A DNA stretch of 64,000 bases from Endotrypanum monterogeii (GCA_000333855.2 CM007318.1:439772-503771); one strand, 5' to 3'; positions 30,551 through 40,470 are shown, counted from the stretch's first letter. Notes: generated by a model from the sequence alone, not told the origin. Program-made: numbers and translations.

Positions 30551-31011
30551 TGTGAGGGATCGACCTGAGCCCAGCAGACAGCATGAACTGCGCAAGTTTG
30601 CTTTGATTGTTCAGCCGGAGCACTCCGCCTCTCAACCTGCTCTGTGTTTCACACGCCGCCACAGCTTGTCACAGGCGCATCTTGCAGTGAGGGGCTGCGG
30701 TGGGCTTACCTTGCAGCCACGTCGACTTGGTCGGCTCTACACGACCCCCTCCCTGCACAGCCTCGACCTCTACCCGCCCCTGCCTCGCCGGTAGCCTCGC
30801 CGACACCGCCAGATGTAGGGGATGAGATACCTGCGAGTCGCTTGCTCGCCATGACAGCCATGCAGGCGCGGCTGTCGTGCTCATTGTCGCAGGACAGGTC
30901 TGGTGCAAATGTGACCAGAGCCTGGCTGCAGACATCAGCTGCAAGAAATCGCCTCGAGCTCTCCACACAGAGGCTCGGTCCGGTGGCCAAGAAAAGTGAG
31001 CAGGCCTCTCA
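30551..31011 (+). repeat. 461-bp dispersed repeat, copy A
   Basis: Begins TGTGAGGGATCGACC and ends GGCCTCTCA. It matches the reverse complement of 23444-23904 with 4 substitutions (99.1%) and no indels. Homology stops sharply at both ends. The flanks share GC on either side. It lies antisense to transcription, about 1.4 kb downstream of the coiled-coil gene, whereas copy B lies sense. No convincing coding sequence is conserved inside. A short non-autonomous mobile element is the best reading. Confidence 0.9.
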
Positions 31012-31079
31012 GCATGGGAAGGACTGCTGCCTTGCCTCTCCTCAACTATCGCGAATAATAATAATAATAAGCAGCGGCC

Positions 31080-32010
31080 AGGGTTACCGCCCCCCCCCCT
31101 GCGCCCTACCAACCAAGCCTCTCTGTCCCAACGCGAAAATTTTTGCTCCTTCACGGGTGATATACCCAAGACCTGTGAAGTCACAGCCAAATAGACTCGT
31201 CGGCGGCGATGGGATGCGTCCCCTCCCCTGCCGGATAGGGCTCCGCATCCCGGTGGTCCTTTGACTCCCTGCACAGTCCCTCTGCGGATATGCACTGCGC
31301 GCCGTCACTCGTGGGCGACACGGCCCGGCGTCCCTCCCCAGGACAGTGACTCCTGACGCCTACCCGAGAAGGAGGGTCATGGTAGAGGTGTGCGTCAGAA
31401 AAGGTCAAGGACGGAGTTGACTAGCCTCCAGTCTTGGCAACGTGGGGGCCGCCGCTGTGCTCATGTACCGCGCGTCCCTCTCCTTACCATTACAGGGAGC
31501 CGCATTCTATGAGATGTCGGTTCGGGGGAAGGAAGGGGGGGGGGCACCGCATGGGGAGGTCAGCGTTGGTACCAACGCTGGCGTCTCCCTGATGACGGAT
31601 TCGCTACGTTGTGCTAGGGTATCTTTTTCTTGTTTGCGCGTGTAAGTAAGTCTCTCAGCTATGACTTGGCAACGGAACCCAAACCACCCTGACTTTCTAT
31701 CCGTGCTGAGCACCGAGTATTGCCATTTCGCCTTCATCTCAATAATATCAGAGCTTGGCGCGACGTCGTAGGAGACCTTGTGAACTTCTTCGGCAGCGAT
31801 CAGGGCACTCCGAGCTGTATTGCCGATGTGAAATGGATGCATCTGGCAGGGTCTTCGCCGCAGAGCTGAATCTTGCTCACGTCACCCAAGTCCCTGAAGG
31901 GAGCGGAGGGGGAGGGTGGGAGGGGAGACCCCTCACCTGTGTGGAGACGTCCAGCAGAGGGGAGGACAGAGATATCATCATCGAGCTTCATTTCGTTGGC
32001 CAAACACGGA
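31080..32010. other. GC-rich block, possible degenerate mobile-element remnant
   Basis: The composition differs from the A/T- and microsatellite-rich spacers around it. The minus strand has two overlapping coding-like stretches in different frames (31507-31842, containing SALIAAEEVHKVSYDVAPSS; and 31800-32003, MANEMKLDDDISVL), which suggests a broken ORF. I cannot match either to a known retroelement. Location and GC content would suit a degenerate SIDER/DIRE-like retroposon. Low certainty. Confidence 0.3.
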
Positions 32011-32394
32011 TTTCGAAAAAAAAAAATACAGTAGATGACATCTCATGCCGACCCATTGCTGGAGTTACAACCAACAAGAAAGAAGGCAGGGAGGGAGGAA
32101 CTGTAATCGATGACGGGGCCAGCGATACGTAATTGATACAAACCACAATAGCAAGGATTTTTTTTATTTGTCATGTACAGTCTTAGGAGCCAACGCCTCC
32201 GAAAGATATGCAAATGCCTCGTTCAAAAGCGAGAGATGGACAAGAGAAACGTATGCCCTCTACTTTTCGCTGCCGCCCCCTTTTTTCTTGATAGAGCCGA
32301 AAAATCGTGTTGACGAACGCGGGCCCATCCTCTTCGTCTATCGTGGTGTATCCCCGCTAGAAACAAACAAAAAAACTACAGGTGGTGTTTCACC

Positions 32395-34263
32395 TCAGTG
32401 TAAGTACAGGGTCGCATTACAGATTTCACAGCGAAGGTTTCCATAGCGCTGCTCATACGTACACGCGGGACAGCGCACGATGACGTTCGCGTTAGGGTCT
32501 GCCTCAGTGCCGGAGGCAGGCGCTGACGATGCTGCGTGACGGGTCGAGGCGTACGGGGCGCTGAGTACTGGACGCTTGTTGGGGTCTGCGTGTGACGTTG
32601 CCACAGCCTCTGTCTGCTGTGGATGGTCTAACGACGTTGTGTTCTTACGCGTCCCAACATCAGACCACAAATTTCCGGAAAAATGTTCTGGAGAATGTTG
32701 TACATGAGATTGCTGAGGCGGTCGATCGTACGACGAGGCCCGCGTGCCTGGCCGCGGAGATGCTGATCCCAAAGGCGCTTGGGAGGGCACCACATGACGC
32801 ATCGATGCTCCTGGAAGCGATGCGCCTCCGGTCCGCACTCCAAGAGTTGTCGTGGGCCCGTGTTCGGCTGCATAGCGCTCGTCCGCATCACCACCGCCAC
32901 TCGCGGCGGGAATACTGTTGTGGGATTCCCGCGTGAAACCCCCTACGGCCGCGTGCCGCAGCTGCTTCATGAGAGACGAGTTCTCATCTGTCAAACGCTT
33001 CACATCCCCCTGCAACGTGCGCTCCTTCTCCTCCAACTGGATGTCCTTGATGACCAGCAGCGTACGGTACTCCTGATCTGTTTCCTCTTGATAATCCAGC
33101 ATCTCCTGCAGCAACACCTCAATATCCCCCTTACTCAGCTCTCCCTTTGAGAGGACTTCTGCCACACGGCGCTGCATCGTTGTGCGAGCATTGTTATGGC
33201 GGCTGCGCATATCCACACGCTCCTTAACCACAGACATCTCCTTTGTGGACACGCCTTTAGACTGTAAAAGCGCCTCGCTTTCTTTCTCAACGAGCGCCAT
33301 GCGGGAGAGAATGGAGACGTTGTGCTCTACCTGTTCGCGCAGCCGCCGCTCCACCCCCTCCGTCGCCTTCCTCACCGCTTCCTCAACATGTGACTTCACC
33401 TCTTTTGAATTCAAGTCAACAGGCTGACGCGCCGCAGCCGCAGCCAACCGCCGCTGCTCATCCAGTTGGGTTTGATGCTCCCGAATAAGATCAGCCCTCG
33501 CCTCGCGCAGCTCGAAACACTCCTTCGTCATCGTCTCTACTTTCTTTTGGAGCTCAATGAGCTGTCGTTGCGTATTGGCCTCCCGCTCGCGGAGGCTCAC
33601 CATTTCCTGCTCCTGCAGACCCACTCGTTCTCCCCGGACACGAGACTTGGCCACTGCATCTTCTTTGATCGCCAAAAGCTGTTTTTGCGACTCCCTCAAG
33701 CGATTCTGTAGCTCTTCTATTTCTTTGACGGACTCTTTTTTCAGTGTTTCCATTTCGGTTTTCACCTCATCTAGCCGTGTTTGCAGCTGTTCCCGCTCCG
33801 TTGCCTGTGCGCTGCTCTGCGTCAATGCTGCACATTCAGCCTTCATCTGCGAAAGCGCCTCTTCGCTTTGCTTCAGCTGCCCCGAGAGCTCCTCGATACG
33901 TAGATCTTTCTCCCGCGTGGTGCTCTTCATTTCTGCCAGCTCTGAGCGTTGCGTTTGAACTTGTTTGAGAAGCTCACTCAGCGACTGGTTAATGTCGGAG
34001 AAGCGATCGTTGGAGGAGCGGTAAAGATCCAGCTGACTCACCTTCTCCGTCAGCTGCACGCGCAACCTCTCGACTTCATTTCGCAGATCTTCATTCTCAG
34101 AACGAATTTCGTCTAGCTTCAGGACCCCGGTGCTTTCAAGCTTTTCACGCAGCGATTCTATTTGGATCTTAAGCGACTCGTTCTCATAGACCATCCGCGA
34201 GACGAGCGCCTCATCGCCATCGCCATCGCCACGGTTAATAACAGAGTTTGTTTGGGTGTCCAT
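32395..34263 (-). CDS. Coiled-coil protein with C-terminal RanBP2-like zinc finger
   Basis: A 622-residue protein. Residues about 18-260 and 275-430 are long heptad-repeat coiled coils rich in Glu/Gln/Lys/Arg/Leu (for example ENESLKIQIESLREKLES). Residues about 435-590 form a Ser/Pro/His-rich linker. The last 25 residues carry CPACTYEQRYGNLRCEIC: four Cys in C-x2-C-x10-C-x2-C spacing, as in RanBP2-type fingers that bind ubiquitin or single-stranded RNA, though the usual Trp before the first Cys is absent. I do not recognise the family. A cytoskeletal or vesicle-tether role would fit the coiled coils, but this is not shown. The ATG at 34263 opens directly before the coiled coil. Confidence 0.85.
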   Translation of the reverse strand: MDTQTNSVINRGDGDGDEALVSRMVYENESLKIQIESLREKLESTGVLKLDEIRSENEDLRNEVERLRVQLTEKVSQLDLYRSSNDRFSDINQSLSELLKQVQTQRSELAEMKSTTREKDLRIEELSGQLKQSEEALSQMKAECAALTQSSAQATEREQLQTRLDEVKTEMETLKKESVKEIEELQNRLRESQKQLLAIKEDAVAKSRVRGERVGLQEQEMVSLREREANTQRQLIELQKKVETMTKECFELREARADLIREHQTQLDEQRRLAAAAARQPVDLNSKEVKSHVEEAVRKATEGVERRLREQVEHNVSILSRMALVEKESEALLQSKGVSTKEMSVVKERVDMRSRHNNARTTMQRRVAEVLSKGELSKGDIEVLLQEMLDYQEETDQEYRTLLVIKDIQLEEKERTLQGDVKRLTDENSSLMKQLRHAAVGGFTRESHNSIPAASGGGDADERYAAEHGPTTTLGVRTGGASLPGASMRHVVPSQAPLGSASPRPGTRASSYDRPPQQSHVQHSPEHFSGNLWSDVGTRKNTTSLDHPQQTEAVATSHADPNKRPVLSAPYASTRHAASSAPASGTEADPNANVIVRCPACTYEQRYGNLRCEICNATLYLH

Positions 34264-36247
34264 GTCACCGTTCAGCGTCTACGCCCTCGTAGGAGTATTT
34301 TTGTTTCTTTTTCTTGTAAGATGACGCCGTCGGGTCGGGTCGGGGGGGGGAGGAGCAGGCGAAATCAAGGGTGACTGTTGGGATGATAATAAAAGCGGGT
34401 CTTTTGCCCCTTCCTGGGGACTGGAGGGGGAGGCAAAAATATTTGGCAGGAAGAAAAAAGGGGAAGAGGGCACGTAAGCAAACTCCAACGGCTCCAAAAG
34501 GAAGTTAATCCAAGGAGCGAAATGGGGGGAAATGAAGGACCGCACAAGAGCAACACGCGCGCACTAAAGAGGAGCCAGCAAAAAAAAAAAAAAATTAATT
34601 ACGTAAATAAAGTACTAACGCAAGAGGGGAAAAAAGAAAGCAGCACCGGATGTCAGTAGCAGCTTTCGATGACGGGCGAATTAGGGGGTAGGAGAGGACC
34701 GCGTGCTGATCTGTGAAACGAATCCTTTCACAGTTGCTGGAACGTGTGTGCGTATTTCCCCTGTATCTAGGAGTGTAGAGGAGTGCGTGGAACGTGAAAA
34801 AAAGCAAACGCAGAGAGCGCGTCACCGGCGAGATTACTATGATAGGAAAGGGGTGAAGAGGATCACATATATATATATATTTATATGTATATATGTATTG
34901 TTTTTGATTTATACAGAGATATGAAAACGCAACTAGGGGAATATTGGGAGACTGTTTCGGCTATATGTTCGCCGGAATTGGGAGAAGACCGATGGGGGAA
35001 GGGGGGGGGGATCGGCAGAATGAGTTTCGCATAGGAGTGATGTGAGAAGAAGAGGCCATTATAAACAGAGAGGGGGGAAAGGAAAGCAAAGAAGGTTGTC
35101 GGGTTATAGAGGAGATGAGAAGGGAGGGGGGGTGAACACCGAAAAAAAAAAAAAGAAGCTCTGAAAGACATGAAAGAAAACATTAAATGTTGCTCAAGCG
35201 AATGCGCCGCTGCCACCACCACGCGTCTGCGGAGGAGAACGGAATACACTCCGCGAGCCAACAGTTGCAAGGAGACAGTTGCGATAGGACAAGGTAACAC
35301 CACGGGTAGAAGCCCCCTTTATATATATATATATATATATAATTGCTAGAGCACTTTTTCTCTCTCCGTAGCAATCACAGCTCTCAGCGATTGAGGCTTC
35401 CTTCGACGATTGATTCTTGTGTATTTTTTCTCCAGCGGTGGGACTCGTACTCTACGAGACAACAAGTCAGCTAATATATATATATGTATCGTCACTCCTC
35501 ACTCAAGTACATCATACACACACACACACACACACACACGGACACACAGAGACACATGTACATTCCCGCGCAGACTTCTCTGCGCGGAAGGACAGCAGCA
35601 CGCTAGCGAAGCAGGCAAATATAAATTATAAACACACGTTAAATACGAGGGTTTGAAAAATAAAGGGCGACCTCTTTGGACATTTTTTTTTCTTTTCCAG
35701 CAGAGGCGAAAAAAGACGAAGGAAAGAAAAATGTATCTGCCTGATTGGAGGGGACTAAGGTACAGAACAACCATTCGAAATCAAAGGGAGCGGAATATAA
35801 TCTGCTCTCCTGCCTGTATGAAAGAATCTGGAGGGGGGGGGTATAAGGGAGCAAAGAGAGCAGGTTAATAAACACAACAAGAGGACAATGCTGCAGTGGG
35901 GGGGGGCGGGTGAAAACAAGGTGGCTAATTAACTTCATGATAGCATATGTGTAAAGTACATCACCTTCTTTTTGAGCCATGAAATATCTCCTCTGGTGGG
36001 CGTGCCTCCGTGTCACGCCGAGGCCAACACGGTGGCCCGAGGAGAAGCTAAAGGAATGTAGACGCCTCTTGCGCTGAAGGTATGTGAGCCAAAGCTGTGC
36101 AGTAGCGAATTACGAAGGATTCCATGCACAGACTTAATGCAAACAAAGAAGCAGAAGTAAAAGGATGTGAAAGCATAGCCTGGTCGTAGCCGTCTCTGCA
36201 TCAACGATCGAAACTGGTCAACCTAGAGGAAGCTCTCCGGATGTGTC
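34264..36247. other. Intergenic region, membrane protein to coiled-coil gene
   Basis: About 2 kb with no supportable gene. There are minus-strand pyrimidine tracts (plus-strand purines 34340-34470 and 35000-35160), (TA)n at 35323-35342 and (CA)n at 35516-35540. Confidence 0.55.
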
Positions 36248-36919
36248 TCAGGCCTCGACCCTCGGACTAGTCGATCGTTCCATCCCCCTCTCCCCCGTTC
36301 GAGTAGTCTCAACGTTTATGAAACTGTCAGAAGAATATCCATAGAAGAGATTTGGCGGCAGCGGCAGAGAAGGAGGGCAGCTAATTGGATGACCATGTCG
36401 TGGCATAAGTGATGTTCGGGGTGTTTCATATCCATCGCACCACCACTTTCCCTGGCATTTTCCCGCGTACACCGCTCCGAGGATGCACACAGAAAAGATG
36501 ACTCCCAGTACAGCAAAGCACGAAACCATCCATGGTGAACAGCATTCACAGGAACCAATCTCGCGCCCCCAGGGGTCAAGTTTTGACTTGCATGAAGTGG
36601 TAAGGCTGCACTGACAGTGATATTGCTCAGGCGCAGTGTCAGCACAAAAAAGCTCGCTATTGGGGTATACTGTTTTGGCCGGAAAAAGGTGAAGATTGAC
36701 TCCGTATTTTCCGAGGTCCTGTATCGGTGTGCACTGCGACTGCTGAGCTGCTACCGCGATCAGCAGCGAAGATCCCAGGGGGACTGTGTCGCGTGTGCGT
36801 CTTCTGTTGTCATCGGCAGGATTAAGAGGGGAAAGCAAAACGATGACTAAGAAAAAAATGGATACGACGATGATGATCTGGCGGCACCGCAGAGTGACAG
36901 GAAGGCGTGAGGCACGCAT
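36248..36919 (-). CDS. Cys-rich two-pass membrane protein, unknown function
   Basis: A 223-residue protein. The frame opens upstream on TTG, and the first ATG is at 36919 (MRASRLPVTLRCRQ). A hydrophobic segment (IIIVVSIFFLVIVLLSPL, about residues 14-32) may be a signal anchor or signal peptide. Next comes a region of about 75 residues with clustered Cys (QYHCQCSLTTSCKSK and GSCECCSPW), then a second membrane segment (VSCFAVLGVIFSVCILGAVY, about 131-150), followed by a Pro/Arg-rich tail of about 70 residues. This looks like a small surface or endomembrane protein with a disulfide-bonded lumenal or extracellular domain. It is not a family I recognise. Confidence 0.75.
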   Translation of the reverse strand: MRASRLPVTLRCRQIIIVVSIFFLVIVLLSPLNPADDNRRRTRDTVPLGSSLLIAVAAQQSQCTPIQDLGKYGVNLHLFPAKTVYPNSELFCADTAPEQYHCQCSLTTSCKSKLDPWGREIGSCECCSPWMVSCFAVLGVIFSVCILGAVYAGKCQGKWWCDGYETPRTSLMPRHGHPISCPPSLPLPPNLFYGYSSDSFINVETTRTGERGMERSTSPRVEA

Positions 36920-37282
36920 GATATCTGGTTTCACTACTCTGCTAGTTGGCGTGTGTGCATATGTCGAAGCAGTGCGTAGGGTTATAAAAGCGTATATACG
37001 CCTAACTGAGTGCAAGGGAGAGGAGGAGATATTACAGAGTCCCTACAGAAAATGACAGAAGGGTGAAGCCTTTGCGCTTTTGGGGCGCCAATAATCAGTG
37101 GTCAGTGCATCTGCTGATAGAGGAAAGGATATCTGCGCAGAAATACTAACGCACAAACAAGACGAGGGGGGGGACATGGTATCACAATGCCAAGATTGCT
37201 CACGACGGTTCTTCATTTTGTTGTGCAGAATACTCTTTCGGTAGGAATGAGGAGGCATCCTGGGAAACCCTTCAGCATGCAA

Positions 37283-37327
<45 letters not shown>

Positions 37328-37402
37328 ACACATACACACACCTCAGCGGTAAAGCTCAAGCTCCCTCATCTCACTCCCTCCCCACCAGCGATAAAGCAGC
37401 GG
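36920..37402. other. Intergenic region with (CA)n
   Basis: About 0.48 kb. It is dominated by an interrupted (CA)n array at about 37287-37341 on the plus strand (GT on the transcribed strand), lying between the 657-aa gene and the membrane protein. Confidence 0.6.
37287..37341. repeat. (CA)n microsatellite, interrupted
   Basis: Roughly 27 CA units broken by two ATA interruptions. Confidence 0.9.
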
Positions 37403-39376
37403 TCAACTTTTAAAAAGCTTCTGCAGGAGGTCATCAAGGGTTCCTGATCCATTCAAGGGACCTTGGTGTTCTTCGTGTGGTAATTGGGTCGTCACGATGC
37501 CTTTTCCCGGACAGCTCGCTGGTGCGCTGCTGCGCAACCACCACTGAAGCTGCGCATTACGATTAAGAACTAGGATCGTCAACCCCTGAAGAACGATTCG
37601 GCTGGGCGAAGACTCCACTGCTGCCCCGCCCCCAACGGAGGCTTCACAACGGTCTTGATTGTCTGCGAGGGAGCACAAGGTATCGCCGGTAGCACACCCC
37701 GCTACCCGCTCCTCATGAAGACGATACACCAACGCTGATCTCCATTCATACTGCGATGATCGCAGAGCTTCTTCGACAGGGGGCAAACACGTCACATGAA
37801 ACCCGGTAGAAATAAGACCCAGCGAACCCGCTTGCGTCTCGGACTTGGAGGGCAACTTGTGCGCCGCAAGAGCCTGTACAACAGTCAAATGCACGTGCGC
37901 GCACCAGCTACGATGCACAAGAAACGTCAGGTACAAAAAAGAGCTGATCTTCAGAAATTTCACGTGTGCTGTGCTCTGTCTGCTGCAGACATCTTCCACG
38001 GTAGATACGTCGGCACCCGGATCGACAGTGGGCTCCAAAGGTGGGTTCTGGGAAAGTGAGAAGAGTGAATGAAAGACAGCATCTGTCATCCAAGCGGATT
38101 CTTCCTCGTACAGGAAGCCTTCCAGAACACGCGATGCTTCCCGAAATGTCGACAGCGGATCGGCGTCTCCCATCCGAGCCTGCTGTACCCATTCCTCGAA
38201 TTTATCCGCCGAGAGCGCGCCGTAGCGGACTTGAGCGACCCTCTCTATCAACACCTCGGCAGTGGTTAGCAGCCGCTCACATAGCATGGCACCCGCGACA
38301 ACGTCAGCGCCAGATGAAAAAACTGCTGACTCTTCATTTGTATCGCCCTGGCAGCCTTTTCTGAGCCGCTTCACCCCTCGCGTGTCCGTCTCAGAGGAAG
38401 GACTAGTTAACGGAGTAAGGGCATACAGAGTCATGTTTCCCTTCTCAAGAGAGAGAGGAGCGGTGGCGGTCACAGAACTTGATCGCATTTGCGAAGCCAC
38501 CCGATCCGCTATCACCTGGGGTAAGACAGATATCACCGCCGCTTCGGGTGAGAGGCTTGGCAAAGATGACGCCGTCGATTGTCGTTCTTGGTGGAGAAGC
38601 GTACGCCAGGGAATCAGTTGGACTCCGCGGTACTGCGCCAAGGAGAGCCGCGCAGATGAGCTGCTAGATGAGCTTTGCAATGTCAGCACCACCTGCACCA
38701 ACGTACGGAGCAGCACAACGGAAGGGAAAACCAATTGCGGTGGCAATAACGGAGCTCTTGCCGAGTCCTTGATACACGCATCGACTGCCGGATCGGTCGT
38801 GGTATCACACGATGCCGCAACAGGGACATCCACTGGCGCTTTGCAGCGTGCATCCTCGTAGTCGAGGGAGTAGGCCCGTTTGGCCAAAAGGGGCCCACTG
38901 GGGACAAGCCGATCATGCAGCGCCAACGTCGCAGCTTCCTTGTCAGCTGACTGCAGAGTAGGCAAAGTGTCGATCCGCTCCGGTACCTTCGCTCGCTTGC
39001 CCTCTCTCTCCAGAGCGACTCTCCGGGCAGCCTCGAGATTCTCGATAGAGGGAAAGGCTTTTGGCGGATCAGCATTCATGTACACATGCGGTAACGAGCG
39101 CTCTACGTGACTCCCCTCCCCCCTACCTGACACGAGGGTATCACTTAGCGTAGCACCCACACCCACAGACAACAACAGTTCTGGAGATGGGGTTGCAAAG
39201 CGCAGCTGCTCAGCGGCGCGAGTGTAGACGCTCTGCTCGGAGATGGTGGAAAATCTGTGCGGTAGCGTGCCAATGCGGTACAGCATGTCACATTGGGTCG
39301 AGAGGCAAATATACGGGGACGCCGCCGCCGATGAAGCCGCTGGCGCGCTTTTAAGTTCTCGTACATCGCTCATCAT
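37403..39376 (-). CDS. Hypothetical protein, 657 aa
   Basis: An uninterrupted 657-residue frame from an ATG pair (39376/39373). I do not recognise it. The N-terminus is Ala/Ser-rich, then YICLSTQCDMLYRIGTLPHRF and helical segments follow. About residues 130-145 and 340-350 have basic clusters (EREGKRAKVPER and GVKRLRKGC), possible nuclear targeting signals. About 465-500 is a hydrophobic, Trp/His-containing segment (KISSFLYLTFLVHRSW) that looks like a buried helix rather than a membrane span. No catalytic motif, zinc finger or coiled coil is evident. Codon use and frame length support a real gene. Confidence 0.75.
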   Translation of the reverse strand: MMSDVRELKSAPAASSAAASPYICLSTQCDMLYRIGTLPHRFSTISEQSVYTRAAEQLRFATPSPELLLSVGVGATLSDTLVSGRGEGSHVERSLPHVYMNADPPKAFPSIENLEAARRVALEREGKRAKVPERIDTLPTLQSADKEAATLALHDRLVPSGPLLAKRAYSLDYEDARCKAPVDVPVAASCDTTTDPAVDACIKDSARAPLLPPQLVFPSVVLLRTLVQVVLTLQSSSSSSSARLSLAQYRGVQLIPWRTLLHQERQSTASSLPSLSPEAAVISVLPQVIADRVASQMRSSSVTATAPLSLEKGNMTLYALTPLTSPSSETDTRGVKRLRKGCQGDTNEESAVFSSGADVVAGAMLCERLLTTAEVLIERVAQVRYGALSADKFEEWVQQARMGDADPLSTFREASRVLEGFLYEEESAWMTDAVFHSLFSLSQNPPLEPTVDPGADVSTVEDVCSRQSTAHVKFLKISSFLYLTFLVHRSWCAHVHLTVVQALAAHKLPSKSETQAGSLGLISTGFHVTCLPPVEEALRSSQYEWRSALVYRLHEERVAGCATGDTLCSLADNQDRCEASVGGGAAVESSPSRIVLQGLTILVLNRNAQLQWWLRSSAPASCPGKGIVTTQLPHEEHQGPLNGSGTLDDLLQKLFKS

Positions 39377-39935
39377 TCAACAGCACGTCGAGCGATAGGG
39401 GCAACTGGTATACAACTGTGCTTCTGGTGAGGAAGGTGACCCGTACGCTGCAAGCCCTTACCCACGCAACTCCTTGTCGACGTGATTGGTGCACACACAA
39501 AATGAGTCAGAGGGGAGAAGGAAGGGAAGAAAAAAGAAAATATGCGTTAGTGAAAGACATATCATAAAGAAAGCCGACGATCATGTGCACATCGCGCACA
39601 GCTCCCCGATTCCTCTTCTCCATCTCTGTATACATATATATACATATGTATATACATATATATATATATATGTGTGTGTGTGTTTCAGTTTTCTCATGCA
39701 CATGTATTTGGACACGAAGGAGGGGGGGGGAACACCAGGAGAAAGCAATTGTGTCGCATACACCAGCCTCCAGGGCATAGATGAAGTGCAGTTGCTCCTG
39801 TGCCCGCTCTATTGAAAACAGTCATCGCTATTGACCTCGGTCGCATTACAAAACAGCGACAGCAGCTCAGCCGATGTGAGGAGCCCTAATGCCCCACCAC
39901 CACTACTCCATCCTTCCTTTCACGATCCCCCTCCC
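39377..39935. other. Intergenic region upstream of the 657-aa gene
   Basis: About 0.56 kb with plus-strand purine runs (39505-39540 and 39718-39735, pyrimidine on the transcribed strand) and a TA/TG-rich patch at 39630-39685. No gene seen. Confidence 0.5.
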
Positions 39936-40085
39936 TTACGTATTCGCGACTGTTTTATGGGCGAGGGAGATATCAGCCTCTGCTACGTATGTGGCACGCA
40001 ATCTTTCCTCCGCCTTGATAACCATTCGTTGAAGCATAACTGCTTCGATGTGGCGTTCAGACTTTCTGCCACCCGCTCTGTCCAT
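39936..40085 (-). CDS. Possible small protein gene, 49 aa
   Basis: ATG at 40085, stop at 39936. The product starts MDRAGGRKSERHIEAV and continues as a charged helix (MLQRMVIKAEERLRATYVAE). It is the first ATG after a very good minus-strand acceptor (tract 40212-40247, AG at 40211-40210), leaving a 124-nt 5' UTR. Composition is coding-like and unlike the surrounding spacer. No family recognised. It could instead be a chance ORF in the 5' leader or 3' UTR of a neighbour. Confidence 0.35.
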   Translation of the reverse strand: MDRAGGRKSERHIEAVMLQRMVIKAEERLRATYVAEADISLAHKTVANT

Positions 40086-40470
40086 CGGCCAGTGAAGCCT
40101 GGCTGACGCGAAGCCTAACCTTCCCGAACGGACGGGAGAGGGGATGAACAAGAGGGAATCAGGGTCACTGAACAGCTGCGCTGTCACGTCGTTTCTCGCC
40201 AATAACCTTCTGGAAAGAGGAGAGGAAATGGGGGTGAAGGGAGGGTACATTCACATGGGCGCTCAGACGTCCAGTGACGGGGTTTAAAAAGTGCGAAAAG
40301 AAGAAGTGGGAGAGAGTGCCGCGCACAGCCTTTTGCAAATGGATGAGTTCCTCACGTTTCGACAAAGAAAAAAGGAAGAGAAGTCGACACTTATCAACAT
40401 AGGAGCGCAACCACAAGCTGCAACATCTGTTCAAGTCCCTCACTCCATCTGATTTTTATCTGGCACCGAA
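40086..40470. other. Short intergenic region downstream of the helicase gene
   Basis: About 0.38 kb from the helicase stop codon to the small ORF. It holds the pyrimidine tract/acceptor described separately and otherwise no structure I can name. Confidence 0.5.
40210..40247 (-). promoter_or_regulatory. Predicted trans-splice acceptor for the 49-aa ORF
   Basis: The minus strand reads CCCTCCCTTCACCCCCATTT followed by CCTCTCCTCTTTCCAG: a tract of about 36 nt of almost uninterrupted pyrimidine with a terminal AG. Confidence 0.45.

Larger units (their letters stand above)
28880..32394. other. Longest intergenic region, with repeat copy A and a GC-rich unexplained block
   Basis: About 3.5 kb between the coiled-coil gene and the UBM/RGG gene. 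From left to right it holds purine/pyrimidine tracts, poly(A/T) runs, the 461-bp repeat copy A (30551-31011), an (AAT)n run (31056-31070), a GC-rich block (about 31080-32010) and an A/T-rich tail next to the coiled-coil stop codon. I see no supportable gene. Confidence 0.6.

Noticed and set aside
30644..31264. 206-codon plus-strand frame running through repeat copy A, with a matching minus-strand frame at 30669-31295
   Set aside because: Both strands are open because the sequence is GC-rich. The frames extend past the repeat into non-homologous sequence and show no conserved domain.
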